From Altererythrobacter aquiaggeris (GTDB taxonomy: Bacteria > Pseudomonadota > Alphaproteobacteria > Sphingomonadales > Sphingomonadaceae), in assembly GCF_037154015.1 (NCBI RefSeq), contig NZ_JBANRL010000001.1:124001-188000 (forward strand): a stretch of DNA of 64,000 bases, read 5' to 3'. The notes beneath the pieces are model-generated. The model was not told where the DNA came from. It made no database searches and saw only the letters and a program-made list of their open reading frames with translations. This document shows, one piece after another, positions 23,622 to 32,079 of the stretch. A program made the position numbers and the translations under genes. The first letter of the stretch is position 1; each line of letters opens with the position of its first letter.

Positions 23622-25525
23622 AGGTCGTTCCGGCCCTCGACATGGCCGACGAATTGCGCTGCCGCAATGGCCCGCGTTATGCCAAGCGAACGCGGATATA
23701 TGTCGGCCGGATGGAGCGGAGTGGCCGCGGGCCATTCGGCAAGCAACGACTGAAGTCTGTCGACATCGATCAATTTTCGCAGTTCCGGATGCGACCTGAT
23801 GTTTTCGGCATAGTCGGAAAGCTCCTGCCTTCGCCGCCCCATCCGGATATGCCAATCGACATTGTGCGCGCCGTGGCGAGGATTGCTGCGCTGCTTTTCG
23901 GGCATGATGTCTTTGGCCAATTGCTTGGCTAGCCAGCGTTCCTGACCGGCTGACACAAATGCGCGCGTCGGCAGGGCAGCTGTAAATTCGAATAGCGGGC
24001 GATAAGCAGTCACGTCACGGTGCCGCAGACCGTAAACCTGCTGGAACGCCAGATTTACATCGGCGGCGCCGCCATCTCCTTCGGAATAGATGGTCCGTTG
24101 CCACAACGCCCTGCCCATAGGGGTTTCAGCGGCATCTGCGCCCGATCTGTGGCGGCGTTTCAAGCCATTGATCGCTTGCGGCATCAGCAATGCACCGTGG
24201 TGTAAAAATGATCTCGAGCGAGCGTGCGCCAGCCCCCGGACGGCTGCCTGAACTGGCTTTGGCATCAGCGGCAAAACCGACAGGCTGGCAAATTTGCGCC
24301 AAACCGGCCGGCTGTCTCCGCGGCGGTGTTTCAGGGTCAGATACAACTCCCGCCAATGCCCCTGCAAAAAGTCCTCGCGGTAGGACCAGCTGCCATCCGC
24401 GCTGAAATTGTCGTTGCCCCGTTCCGCATCAAGCAACCAGTCGCAGCCTTCGCTTTTCGCCTTTGCCCAGACCCCGTGAAACATTCCGATATTGGCGATA
24501 TTGATGGTAGTCATGTCGGATGCCCGAAACAGCTCGCGCAGTTTGTTGTCAAACCCGCCTTCTCTTGTGAAGTGCACATCAAGTCTGGGATGCATTTTGG
24601 CGAAGGCGGATACGAAACCGGCTTCGTCACCCATCAGCGTTTCAGGGACAATTCCGTCCCATTCCTCGTCTGGCCTGAAAGTTACTGCTGTCAGCCGCCG
24701 GTCAGGCGGCGTCTGTTCGAGAATTTCGGCAGCGATCCGGGGTGAGTCCAGCCCGCCGGACAAAGCCAGTGCAGGCTTGGCCGGTGCCGACAACGCACAC
24801 CGCGTCGCATCGCGCAACAATTCGGCGGCGCGGGCGACATAATCCTGCGGGTCGGCGTAATGGATTGGCGTGATATCGCTGGGATCATAAAGCCGGCGTA
24901 GTGAAATACTTCGATCGGGCCGAAGTTCGGTGATGCATCCCTGCGGGACCATCCGGACGCCTTTGTACCATCCGTTCGGATTTTCCGGATCCGCATTTAG
25001 GTAAAGCGATTCTGCCAGATAATCGTAATCGATCCGCTTGGGATGGCCTGCGGCGAAGATCGTCCGAACGACGGTGCTGGCAACCGGACCGTTAGCAGTG
25101 ACGGCATAGTACAGCGGCGGAGCAGTCCAGGGGCTGCGGATCAGGCTTACATTGCCAGATGACGAAAAAATGATCGCGCTATAGGACCCGATCAACCGGA
25201 TATGTGCGGCATCCCCCCAGCGCTGGGCAGCAAGCGCCAAAATGAGCGCATCATTTTGATAGGGTGCCGACAGGAGATCCGCAATTTCGCGGCCATTGTC
25301 GAGCCAGCCGTCAAAGGCAACCTGCAGCCCGGTTTCGCTGGCGGCGAAACAATCCAGCGGTGACCGATTTTTCTGTACCGACGCCGCTGCCAGCCGGGCT
25401 GTGCCCGGAGCCCTCGTTAGCGTAACGCCTTGCGCGTATTTACCCAGCGCAGCCGAAATATCGGCGTCGTGCTGCTTGCCTGAACGACCGGATAGACATG
25501 CAGCGGCAAACCAACCGGCAATCAC
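23618..25525 (-). CDS. Asparagine-synthetase-like RiPP cyclase (lasso C protein)
   Basis: A 635-residue homologue of asparagine synthetase B. The N-terminal Ntn-type domain starts MIAGWFAAAC, without the catalytic Cys2 needed for glutamine hydrolysis, as in lasso cyclases. The ATP pyrophosphatase loop is SGGLDS at 256-261. In lasso pathways this enzyme adenylates an Asp or Glu side chain of the core and joins it to the peptide N-terminus. It starts at GTG, eight bases after the precursor stop. The precursor lacks an obvious acid acceptor, so its exact reaction here is open. Confidence 0.85.
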   Translation of the reverse strand: MIAGWFAAACLSGRSGKQHDADISAALGKYAQGVTLTRAPGTARLAAASVQKNRSPLDCFAASETGLQVAFDGWLDNGREIADLLSAPYQNDALILALAAQRWGDAAHIRLIGSYSAIIFSSSGNVSLIRSPWTAPPLYYAVTANGPVASTVVRTIFAAGHPKRIDYDYLAESLYLNADPENPNGWYKGVRMVPQGCITELRPDRSISLRRLYDPSDITPIHYADPQDYVARAAELLRDATRCALSAPAKPALALSGGLDSPRIAAEILEQTPPDRRLTAVTFRPDEEWDGIVPETLMGDEAGFVSAFAKMHPRLDVHFTREGGFDNKLRELFRASDMTTINIANIGMFHGVWAKAKSEGCDWLLDAERGNDNFSADGSWSYREDFLQGHWRELYLTLKHRRGDSRPVWRKFASLSVLPLMPKPVQAAVRGLAHARSRSFLHHGALLMPQAINGLKRRHRSGADAAETPMGRALWQRTIYSEGDGGAADVNLAFQQVYGLRHRDVTAYRPLFEFTAALPTRAFVSAGQERWLAKQLAKDIMPEKQRSNPRHGAHNVDWHIRMGRRRQELSDYAENIRSHPELRKLIDVDRLQSLLAEWPAATPLHPADIYPRSLGITRAIAAAQFVGHVEGRNDL

Positions 25526-25533
25526 ATCCGCAC

Positions 25534-25668
25534 TTACGACCTGTTGTTAGAGCCGCTGCCTTGCCCGACACCAGTATTCGCCCCGGCGACATCAGCCATT
25601 TTGCCAAGTTTCGCAAGCTCCGGCCTGTTCCATTCTTTCTTGCTTGAAGTCGTGTCACGGTCAGACAT
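25534..25668 (-). CDS. Lasso-like RiPP precursor peptide (44 aa)
   Basis: A short gene between the B2 and cyclase genes, with AGGA seven bases before its ATG. The leader has W13-x2-P16-x-L18-x3-G22, matching the lasso leader pattern Y-x2-P-x-L-x3-G. With canonical spacing the core would begin at G29 or A30 and the leader's usual penultimate Thr is Ala28 (or Val27). The tail (ANTGVGQGSGSNNRS) has no Asp or Glu; the last acid is D26. Gln36 falls at core position 7 or 8, where the macrolactam acceptor normally sits. It is therefore either a non-canonical lasso-type substrate or a different RiPP. It is too short for routine gene callers. Confidence 0.8.
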   Translation of the reverse strand: MSDRDTTSSKKEWNRPELAKLGKMADVAGANTGVGQGSGSNNRS

Positions 25669-25713
25669 GATGGGATCCTGAAAGTCGGTGCAAAATCGCA
25701 TGATCTGCGTAAC

Positions 25714-25738
25714 AAAAGCGCAGCGATTTCGCAAGCGC
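25714..25738 (-). terminator. Hairpin with T-tract between B2 and precursor genes (possible attenuator)
   Basis: On the minus strand GCGC-TT-GCG, loop AAAT, CGC-T-GCGC forms a seven-pair stem with a small internal loop, directly followed by TTTT. It sits in the 101-base gap between the B2 gene and the precursor gene, inside the operon. It looks like a weak intrinsic terminator or attenuator, or a processing/stability stem that sets precursor mRNA level apart from the enzyme genes. Not tested by folding software. Confidence 0.45.
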
Positions 25739-25769
25739 AACAAATTGCCGGGCACATACAGGCTCGCGT

Positions 25770-26195
25770 CTAACCATGCGATATTATCCGGAACAGGTCG
25801 ATATGGGCATCTTGCGTATCGCCAAACACCGGCTGCCGGTTTATTTCGACCCACGCGTGCAGGTCATCGACCGAACCGCGCGTTTCGCCCGGCAATATAC
25901 CGAAAACCAGGGCGGACCTGCACCCTCTGCGCGATAACATGATATGCAGCGCCATCGCCCTTGGCAGGCAAAGGGATGCAGGTAGGCGCTGCCCGGCGCG
26001 GCTGGCAGCGGCAACAAGCGCCCGCACCAATCGCAGATCTGCGGGCTCTACCGGCGGAATGTTCGGGGCGTTCTGGTGCAGGCTGCCCAACCAGCCCCGC
26101 CAACGCCCGAAACTGACCCGGCGAATGACGATCCGGGAAAGCCAAACCAGAACCATCGCTTCCGCGACGCGCAGGCGGTGCCGCCATTTTTCCAT
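25770..26195 (-). CDS. Lasso-type leader peptidase B2 (transglutaminase-like)
   Basis: A 141-residue protein of the Transglut_core3 type. The catalytic triad is visible as C76 (ASLCLPRAMAL), H113 (DLHAWVE) and D126 (FGDTQD), the arrangement of McjB-type leader peptidases. It would cut the precursor at the leader/core border after the RRE partner presents it. Its ATG overlaps the stop of the RRE gene by one base (TGATG). In many lasso systems B1 and B2 are split exactly like this. Confidence 0.88.
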   Translation of the reverse strand: MEKWRHRLRVAEAMVLVWLSRIVIRRVSFGRWRGWLGSLHQNAPNIPPVEPADLRLVRALVAAASRAGQRLPASLCLPRAMALHIMLSRRGCRSALVFGILPGETRGSVDDLHAWVEINRQPVFGDTQDAHIDLFRIISHG

Positions 26196-26458
26196 CAGCA
26201 ATCAATAAAGCCGTTTGCTTCCAGGTCAGCAAGGAAAGCCGCAACATCGGCTTGCACAGTGGCTTCCGGAGCATCGAACAGGGGGAGCAAATACCGCGTC
26301 AGATCTTCCGGACTGCGCACATCATTGATTGCATTCCAGATCGCGAGAGCCGTGTCCCTGAGCGAATAAAACTCGCCATTCGCCAAGCTAACGACAATCA
26401 ATTCGTCATCGACACGGGTTTCGATCAGGTCGGCTTGTCTCTTGCTAATCTTGGTCAT
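26195..26458 (-). CDS. RiPP recognition element protein B1 (PqqD-like)
   Basis: An 87-residue PqqD-family protein: three strands (LIVVSLANGEFYSLRD) followed by helices (TALAIWNAIND, then VQADVAAFLADLEANGFI). This is the RRE fold that binds the precursor leader and delivers it to the B2 peptidase and the cyclase. The ATG used begins the conserved domain; a long in-frame extension upstream enters the rpe gene region and is not coding. First gene of the five-gene operon, with a 166-base divergent promoter region shared with rpe. Confidence 0.88.
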   Translation of the reverse strand: MTKISKRQADLIETRVDDELIVVSLANGEFYSLRDTALAIWNAINDVRSPEDLTRYLLPLFDAPEATVQADVAAFLADLEANGFIDC

Positions 26459-26624
26459 GGTCGTGATTTCAGTTCCGGTTTCAGTGAATATAGCGGGTCT
26501 GACTGCAAAAAGGTCATTATTGTAGGCAAACTGGTCTGGCCAGTGTGGAAAAGGCTGCGCGGTAACTTGTGAGCGCATTAGGGGGGTTGTAGTCGCGGTG
26601 CTTCCAAGAAACTCTGGCGCCACC

Positions 26625-27287
26625 ATGACCGCTCCGCTGATATCTCCTTCGATCCTGTCTGCCGATTTCGCCCGGCTGGGCGAAGAAGTGCGTGCCATGG
26701 ATCAGGCCGGCGCGGACTGGATCCATGTGGATGTGATGGACGGACATTACGTGCCCAACATTACAATCGGCCCCGCGGTCGTGAAGGCGCTGCGCCCGCA
26801 TACGGCAAAGATATTTGATGTCCATTTGATGATCTCGCCGGTTGATGCCTTTCTCGAAGATTTTGCCGCGGCGGGTGCCGACATCATCACCATTCATCCC
26901 GAGGCCGGGGCGCACAGCCACCGGACGGTTCAGGCAATCAAGGGACTGGGCAAGAAAGCGGGCATTTCGCTCAATCCCGGAACTGCGGTGGGCGAGCTCG
27001 ACTATCTGATCGACGACATTGACCTGGTGCTGATCATGAGCGTCAATCCCGGTTTTGGCGGCCAGAGCTTTATTTCCAGCCAGTTGCGCAAGATTGAGGC
27101 AGTCCGCCGGATGATTGACCGGACCGGCCGCGCAATCCATCTCGAAGTTGATGGCGGTGTAAATCCCGAAACCGCGCGCCGATGCGTGGACGCAGGGGCT
27201 GATGTGCTGGTGGCCGGATCGGCAACTTTCAAGGGCGGGCCCACGCAATATGCTGCCAATATCGCCGCCCTGAAGGGCAACGGGTGA
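26625..27287 (+). CDS. rpe: Ribulose-phosphate 3-epimerase
   Basis: A 220-residue TIM-barrel enzyme that interconverts ribulose 5-phosphate and xylulose 5-phosphate in the pentose phosphate and Calvin pathways. Family motifs are clear: [28 protein letters not shown] (metal ligands), [18 protein letters not shown] and LEVDGGV with [13 protein letters not shown]. The ATG at 26625 matches the usual start; nine codons upstream are open but unconserved. Divergent from the RiPP operon; its stop overlaps the next gene. Confidence 0.97.
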   Translation: MTAPLISPSILSADFARLGEEVRAMDQAGADWIHVDVMDGHYVPNITIGPAVVKALRPHTAKIFDVHLMISPVDAFLEDFAAAGADIITIHPEAGAHSHRTVQAIKGLGKKAGISLNPGTAVGELDYLIDDIDLVLIMSVNPGFGGQSFISSQLRKIEAVRRMIDRTGRAIHLEVDGGVNPETARRCVDAGADVLVAGSATFKGGPTQYAANIAALKGNG

Positions 27288-29164
27288 TGACCGATGCTGC
27301 GACCTCCGAACGGCTGGTCGCTGCAGACCGGAATGATAATGACGACGAGCCTATGGCAGTTCCGTTGAACGACAAGGCGGGCGAACCGCTGGCTTCTCAC
27401 GCCGCCGACAACTCGGCTGAACTGTTCGAGCCGGGGCGCGCGCTGGCGTTGGCGGATTTCCAGCCACCCAAAACAGGCGCGGGTGAAAAGCTGATCCGCC
27501 TCGCATACCGGTTGGGTGTACCCGGTTCCACTTTGACTGCACCATTCCGAAAACCGGGCAAATCGCGCCTTCTTGCCACGGTCGAGAGCCCGCTGACGGG
27601 TGACCGCAGCGCGGGGGTCGCGCTGCGCGCCGGCCATTTTCTGGTGCACGGGGTAAAAGCTCCGATCACGCAAATGGATTTTGCGCCCAAGGCGCTGCTG
27701 ACACCCCCTTTCGAGCGTACCGTTCACGGCTTTTCATGGCTGCGCGATCTGGCGAGCTGCGGCCCCCGCGAACAATGTGCACCCACGGCCGAACGCGTCC
27801 TGACCGCTTGGCTGGATGCCAATCCCAAAACCGGCAAGGGGGCTGCATGGTCGGTTGAAAATGCTGCCCACCGGTTGCTGAACTGGCTGGTTCACGCCCC
27901 CCTTCTGATCGGCGGACAAGACAAAAAACTACGCAACCGCACGTTAATCGCTGCCACCGAAACGGCGCGCTGGCTTGACCGGAACGTGGGTAAGGCGGAC
28001 GACCGGCTGTCCGAAGTTGCCGGGTGGACAGCCATTACCGCCGCCGGACTGCTGCTTCCTGACGGCAAGCCAAGGCGGCTGTTTGGCGAAGCCGGCCTGA
28101 TGAAGGCGCTGGGCGAACTGGTTGGCGAGGATGGGGGCGTCCTGTCGCGATCGCCGCTCGACCAGATGGATGCAATTGCGCTGCTGGTAGAATTGTCAGC
28201 CTGTTACCGCGCCACGCGCCGAGATCCGCCCGATGCCATCGAAGCGATGCTGGGATTACTGGTCCCGCCGCTGCTTGCGGTGGTTCATTCCGATGGGGCC
28301 ATCGGCAGTTGGCAAGGCGCAAATGCGGTTCCTGCAGACCGGATTTCCGCGCTCGTCGAAGCAAGCAATGTCCGGGTCAGGCCACTGCGGGATGTGCGCC
28401 AATGGGGCTATCAGCGGGTCAAGGCCGGCAAGAGCGTACTTCAGTTTGACGCCGCGCCCCCGCCTCTGGCGCGGCACACGCGGACAGGCTGCGCCTCGAC
28501 GCTGGCGCTTGAATTTTCACATGCAGGCCAGCGCATTTTCGTCAATTGCGGCGGCGCGGGTGTGGCTGGAGGCCAGACTCCCGTGCGGATAGAGCGCGGC
28601 CTGCGCGCCACGGCGGCCCATTCCACCCTGGTGCTGGATGACGCGAATTCGACCGCTGTGCTTATTCGCGGCAAGCTGGGTAGCGGGGTTGGCGAAGTTG
28701 AAGTTGACCGGCGGACAATGCAATTGCCGACCGCCAAGGGGCAAAGCGGAACAGCTACGCGGATAGAAGCCAGCCATGATGGTTACGCTGCGCGCTTTGC
28801 ATTGACCCATCGGCGCATTCTGACGCTTCGAGATGAAGGTACGGAACTTCGCGGCGAAGATATGCTGGTCCCGTCGGGCCGCAAGGCAAAACGCGGCAAG
28901 GTCGGTTATGCCATCCGGTTTCATATCGGACCCGGCGTCGAACTTGGTCTGTCGGACGACAAGCGCGGCGCTGGGCTTGCCTTGCCCGACGGATCATATT
29001 GGCAAATGCGGATGGGCGGCGATGAGCCGGGCAAGCTGGAAATTGAAGAAAGCCTGTGGATCGATGCAGACGGCAGGCCGCAGCCGATCCAGCAATTGGT
29101 GCTTCAGGGCATGGTCTCTCGCGGCGGGGCAAATTTTACCTGGTTGCTGAAGAAAATGGGCTGA
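27287..29164 (+). CDS. Heparinase II/III family protein
   Basis: A 625-residue protein with the two-part heparinase II/III layout: an alpha-helical toroid (about 100-380, [26 protein letters not shown]) and a beta-sandwich (about 400-610, including [17 protein letters not shown] and [10 protein letters not shown]). There is no signal peptide, so it is probably cytoplasmic, unlike secreted lyases; cutting an oligosaccharide or cell-envelope intermediate is likely but unproved. The ATG overlaps the rpe stop; a GTG one codon earlier is also possible. It lies between rpe and purH. Confidence 0.82.
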   Translation: MTDAATSERLVAADRNDNDDEPMAVPLNDKAGEPLASHAADNSAELFEPGRALALADFQPPKTGAGEKLIRLAYRLGVPGSTLTAPFRKPGKSRLLATVESPLTGDRSAGVALRAGHFLVHGVKAPITQMDFAPKALLTPPFERTVHGFSWLRDLASCGPREQCAPTAERVLTAWLDANPKTGKGAAWSVENAAHRLLNWLVHAPLLIGGQDKKLRNRTLIAATETARWLDRNVGKADDRLSEVAGWTAITAAGLLLPDGKPRRLFGEAGLMKALGELVGEDGGVLSRSPLDQMDAIALLVELSACYRATRRDPPDAIEAMLGLLVPPLLAVVHSDGAIGSWQGANAVPADRISALVEASNVRVRPLRDVRQWGYQRVKAGKSVLQFDAAPPPLARHTRTGCASTLALEFSHAGQRIFVNCGGAGVAGGQTPVRIERGLRATAAHSTLVLDDANSTAVLIRGKLGSGVGEVEVDRRTMQLPTAKGQSGTATRIEASHDGYAARFALTHRRILTLRDEGTELRGEDMLVPSGRKAKRGKVGYAIRFHIGPGVELGLSDDKRGAGLALPDGSYWQMRMGGDEPGKLEIEESLWIDADGRPQPIQQLVLQGMVSRGGANFTWLLKKMG

Positions 29165-29195
29165 CCGCCCAGCATTAGACGAACAGGAAACAAGT

Positions 29196-30785
29196 GTGAG
29201 CGATATGACCATCAAACGGGCGCTGCTATCAGTGTCCGACAAGGCCGGTTTGGTAGAACTTGGTCGCGCGCTGGCGGCGCATGGTGTCGAACTGGTATCG
29301 ACCGGCGGGACGGCAAAGGCGCTGCGCGATGCGGGGATGGCGGTGCGTGATGTTTCCAACCTGACACACTTTCCCGAAATGATGGACGGGCGGGTCAAGA
29401 CACTCCACCCCGCGGTCCACGGCGGTTTGCTGGCAGTGCGCGATAATCCTGAACACGTCGCCGCAATGGAAGCGCACGCGATCGGCGCGATCGATCTGGT
29501 CGTCGTCAACCTGTATCCTTTCGAAGCCACGGTTGCGAAGGGCGCCGACCGCGAAACCATTATCGAAAACATCGATATCGGAGGACCATCGATGGTCCGC
29601 TCTGCGGCGAAAAACCATGCCTTTGTCACCATCGTAACCGACCCGTCCGACTATGCCGTGCTGACGGCGGAACTGGATGCGAAGTCGGGGGCGACTTCGG
29701 CCAAATTGCGCAAGGCCATGGCGGCCAAGGCATTTGCGGCAACTGCGGCTTACGATGCGATGATCAGCCAATGGTTCGCCTTTGCCGATCAGGGGCAGAC
29801 GTTCCCCGATATGCTGGCGCTGAACGGGAAAAGGCCTGCAGAACTGCGCTATGGTGAAAACCCGCATCAAAAGGCTGCGCTCTATACGCCGGTCGGCCCT
29901 CATATCCAGGGTATCGCGCAGGGCGAACAGTTGCAGGGCAAGGCGCTCAGTTACAACAATTACAACGATGCCGATGCGGCGTTCGAACTATGCGCGGAAT
30001 TTGCCGGCGGCGATCCGGCGGTAGTCATCGTAAAGCACGCCAACCCCTGCGGCGTGGCGCAGGCGCCGACATTATTGCAGGCTTGGGAGGATGCATTAGC
30101 CTGCGACAGTGTTTCGGCCTTTGGCGGGATTGTCGCGGTCAATGTTCCGCTCGATGGCCCGACTGCCGAAGCGATCTGCCAGATTTTCACTGAAGTCGTT
30201 ATCGCGCCAGCGGTTGACGATGCCGCACGCGCAGCCTTTGCCAAGAAGAAAAACCTGCGCCTGCTGATAACGGGGCCCTTTCCCGATGCGCGGCGCGGCG
30301 GCTTGCAGGTAAAGCCGATTACCGGCGGCTTGCTGGTGCAAAGCCGGGATAATGGCGCGGTCAGTCAAGCTGACCTGAAAGTGGTAACCAGGCGCGAACC
30401 AACCCGGCAGGAACTGAAGGATTGCCTGTTTGCATGGACTGTCGCGCGGCATGTCAAATCAAATGCGATTGTTTATGCCAAAGACGGCGCCACGGCGGGC
30501 ATAGGCGCAGGCCAGATGAACCGCCGCGACAGTGCGCGGATTGCCGCAATCAAGGCTGCCGAGGCGGCAGAAACCCATGGCTGGGACCAACCGCGCACTG
30601 TCGGCAGTGCGGTCGCATCGGATGCATTTTTCCCGTTCGCCGATGGATTGCTGTCGGCTGCCGAAGCAGGCGCCACTGCCGTTATCCAGCCCGGCGGTTC
30701 AATCCGCGATGATGAAGTGATCGCGGCCGCAGACGAGAACGGCCTGGCAATGGTGTTCACCGGGATGCGGCACTTCAGACATTAA
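29196..30785 (+). CDS. purH: Bifunctional IMP cyclohydrolase / AICAR transformylase
   Basis: A 529-residue enzyme for the last two steps of IMP synthesis. The N-terminal cyclohydrolase shows [27 protein letters not shown] and [13 protein letters not shown]; the C-terminal AICAR transformylase shows [52 protein letters not shown] and [13 protein letters not shown]. It starts at GTG after AGGAAAC. Cytoplasmic housekeeping enzyme; it is convergent with the META-domain lipoprotein gene, with one base between the stops. Confidence 0.98.
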   Translation: MSDMTIKRALLSVSDKAGLVELGRALAAHGVELVSTGGTAKALRDAGMAVRDVSNLTHFPEMMDGRVKTLHPAVHGGLLAVRDNPEHVAAMEAHAIGAIDLVVVNLYPFEATVAKGADRETIIENIDIGGPSMVRSAAKNHAFVTIVTDPSDYAVLTAELDAKSGATSAKLRKAMAAKAFAATAAYDAMISQWFAFADQGQTFPDMLALNGKRPAELRYGENPHQKAALYTPVGPHIQGIAQGEQLQGKALSYNNYNDADAAFELCAEFAGGDPAVVIVKHANPCGVAQAPTLLQAWEDALACDSVSAFGGIVAVNVPLDGPTAEAICQIFTEVVIAPAVDDAARAAFAKKKNLRLLITGPFPDARRGGLQVKPITGGLLVQSRDNGAVSQADLKVVTRREPTRQELKDCLFAWTVARHVKSNAIVYAKDGATAGIGAGQMNRRDSARIAAIKAAEAAETHGWDQPRTVGSAVASDAFFPFADGLLSAAEAGATAVIQPGGSIRDDEVIAAADENGLAMVFTGMRHFRH

Positions 30786-30786
30786 C

Positions 30787-32079
30787 TTACTGGTTTGGCG
30801 CAGGCCGAACGGGAGGCGCTGGCGGTGGGGGAGGCTCGGGCGGCGGAGATGCCGGTACGTTTCCGGAATGTCTCCACGTGCTTCGTTTTCGGTCCATCAC
30901 GCTTTTGCGGCACAGGCTCAGCCTGCCGCGACTTGTGCGCAGAAACAGGCGGCCCTCATTGTCAAAGCCGAAGCCGTCGGGTCTCAGAACGGCGAGCGGC
31001 GACACATCGCCTCCAATGTCAACGGTATTTGCGCCGTCATAGGGCCCGGCGGGCGGCGCGGCGCAAGCGGGTCCGGATGCCGTTTCGATGGCCAGTTTGG
31101 GACCGTCGGCTTTGTAAACGGCTTTGCACCCGGCATTGTCGATCATTTCTTCGCCCGAGATGCTCAATCTTACCTCGCCCGAATGCGCCGCACCCAGCGT
31201 CGTATTGCCGCAATGCTCGTATTCGCCGGCAAGTTGGCGGTCCGCAGCAAGTGGGCGGCGCAGAATAATTTCCTGAGGCCCGATCAGGCGCAGCGTACCG
31301 TCAGGCATGAAATCATGACCGACAACGCCTGAAATCGCAGCAAACAGTCGGTCATCCTGTTGCTGCATCACGGCGCTGCAGCCCTGTTGTGTCGCCGCGC
31401 CTCCTGGCCCGATCCTAACGCCGCGCGGCGTCAGGATATAACCGGTCCATAATGCGTTGCAATCTGCCGCTGCGCTGACCCCGCGGCGATCAAAATCGAC
31501 ATAAGCATCAGTGCCGAGCTGCGCGCTGCCGATGCTCAAAACACGCCATCGGCCTGCGATTTCCGGAGCGGGCGGTGCGGGCGCTTTCAGCACCGCAACG
31601 ACGCCATCGCCAGTAGTCAGTTCCAGCGTGCCAGCATCGATTTTGCGCCAGCCTGCCAATTTGTCGATGAAGGCGTTGACCAGCCGCTCACGCTGCATCG
31701 CGGCGGCGTCCGGGCATTTGCCGACTTGGGGCTTTTCGCGCCTGCTGACCGAAATGGTCTGGCCGGCCAATGCGTAAAAAGCGGGCTGGCTGCCGCCGCA
31801 GCCGCCGCTGTGATTGATGAACCCGCCTTCCATAAAATGGATAAAGCCTTCGTTGCTTGGCCGGTCTGCAACATCGGCAGGCGGAAAACGTGTTCCTCCG
31901 ATCCGCTCGAACACCCAGACGCCTTCCAGCGGATATATCTGCGCGAGATAGGTTCCGTCATCCACCGGGCCTGATGCCGCCGGACTGTAGTCGGCAGGCG
32001 CATCATCGCCATTACCGGTTTGCGCAGCGGTGCAACCTGCTAGGGCTAGGAGGCATAATCCCAATGCTACACACTTCAT
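30787..32079 (-). CDS. META/HslJ-like domain lipoprotein
   Basis: A 430-residue lipoprotein: signal MKCVALGLCLLALAGC with lipobox LAGC, then repeated META-like units (LEGVWVFERIGGTRFPPADV with a paired Cys loop; IAGRWRVLSIGSAQLG; LAGEYEHCGNTTLG), each with conserved cysteines (GGCGGS, AADCNALWTGY, TQQGC). The C-terminus is Pro-rich. META domains occur in envelope-stress and heat-shock lipoproteins such as HslJ; the function here is unknown. The ATG at 32079 has AAGGAG nine bases upstream; an earlier ATG touches that sequence and is unlikely. It overlaps the upstream oxidoreductase gene by four bases. Confidence 0.75.
   Translation of the reverse strand: MKCVALGLCLLALAGCTAAQTGNGDDAPADYSPAASGPVDDGTYLAQIYPLEGVWVFERIGGTRFPPADVADRPSNEGFIHFMEGGFINHSGGCGGSQPAFYALAGQTISVSRREKPQVGKCPDAAAMQRERLVNAFIDKLAGWRKIDAGTLELTTGDGVVAVLKAPAPPAPEIAGRWRVLSIGSAQLGTDAYVDFDRRGVSAAADCNALWTGYILTPRGVRIGPGGAATQQGCSAVMQQQDDRLFAAISGVVGHDFMPDGTLRLIGPQEIILRRPLAADRQLAGEYEHCGNTTLGAAHSGEVRLSISGEEMIDNAGCKAVYKADGPKLAIETASGPACAAPPAGPYDGANTVDIGGDVSPLAVLRPDGFGFDNEGRLFLRTSRGRLSLCRKSVMDRKRSTWRHSGNVPASPPPEPPPPPAPPVRPAPNQ

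Noticed and set aside
25440-25757. A Cys-rich reading frame overlapping the precursor region, considered as an alternative RiPP precursor
   Set aside because: It overlaps the cyclase gene in another frame, lacks a ribosome-binding site and has no lasso leader motif; the 44-residue ORF fits far better.
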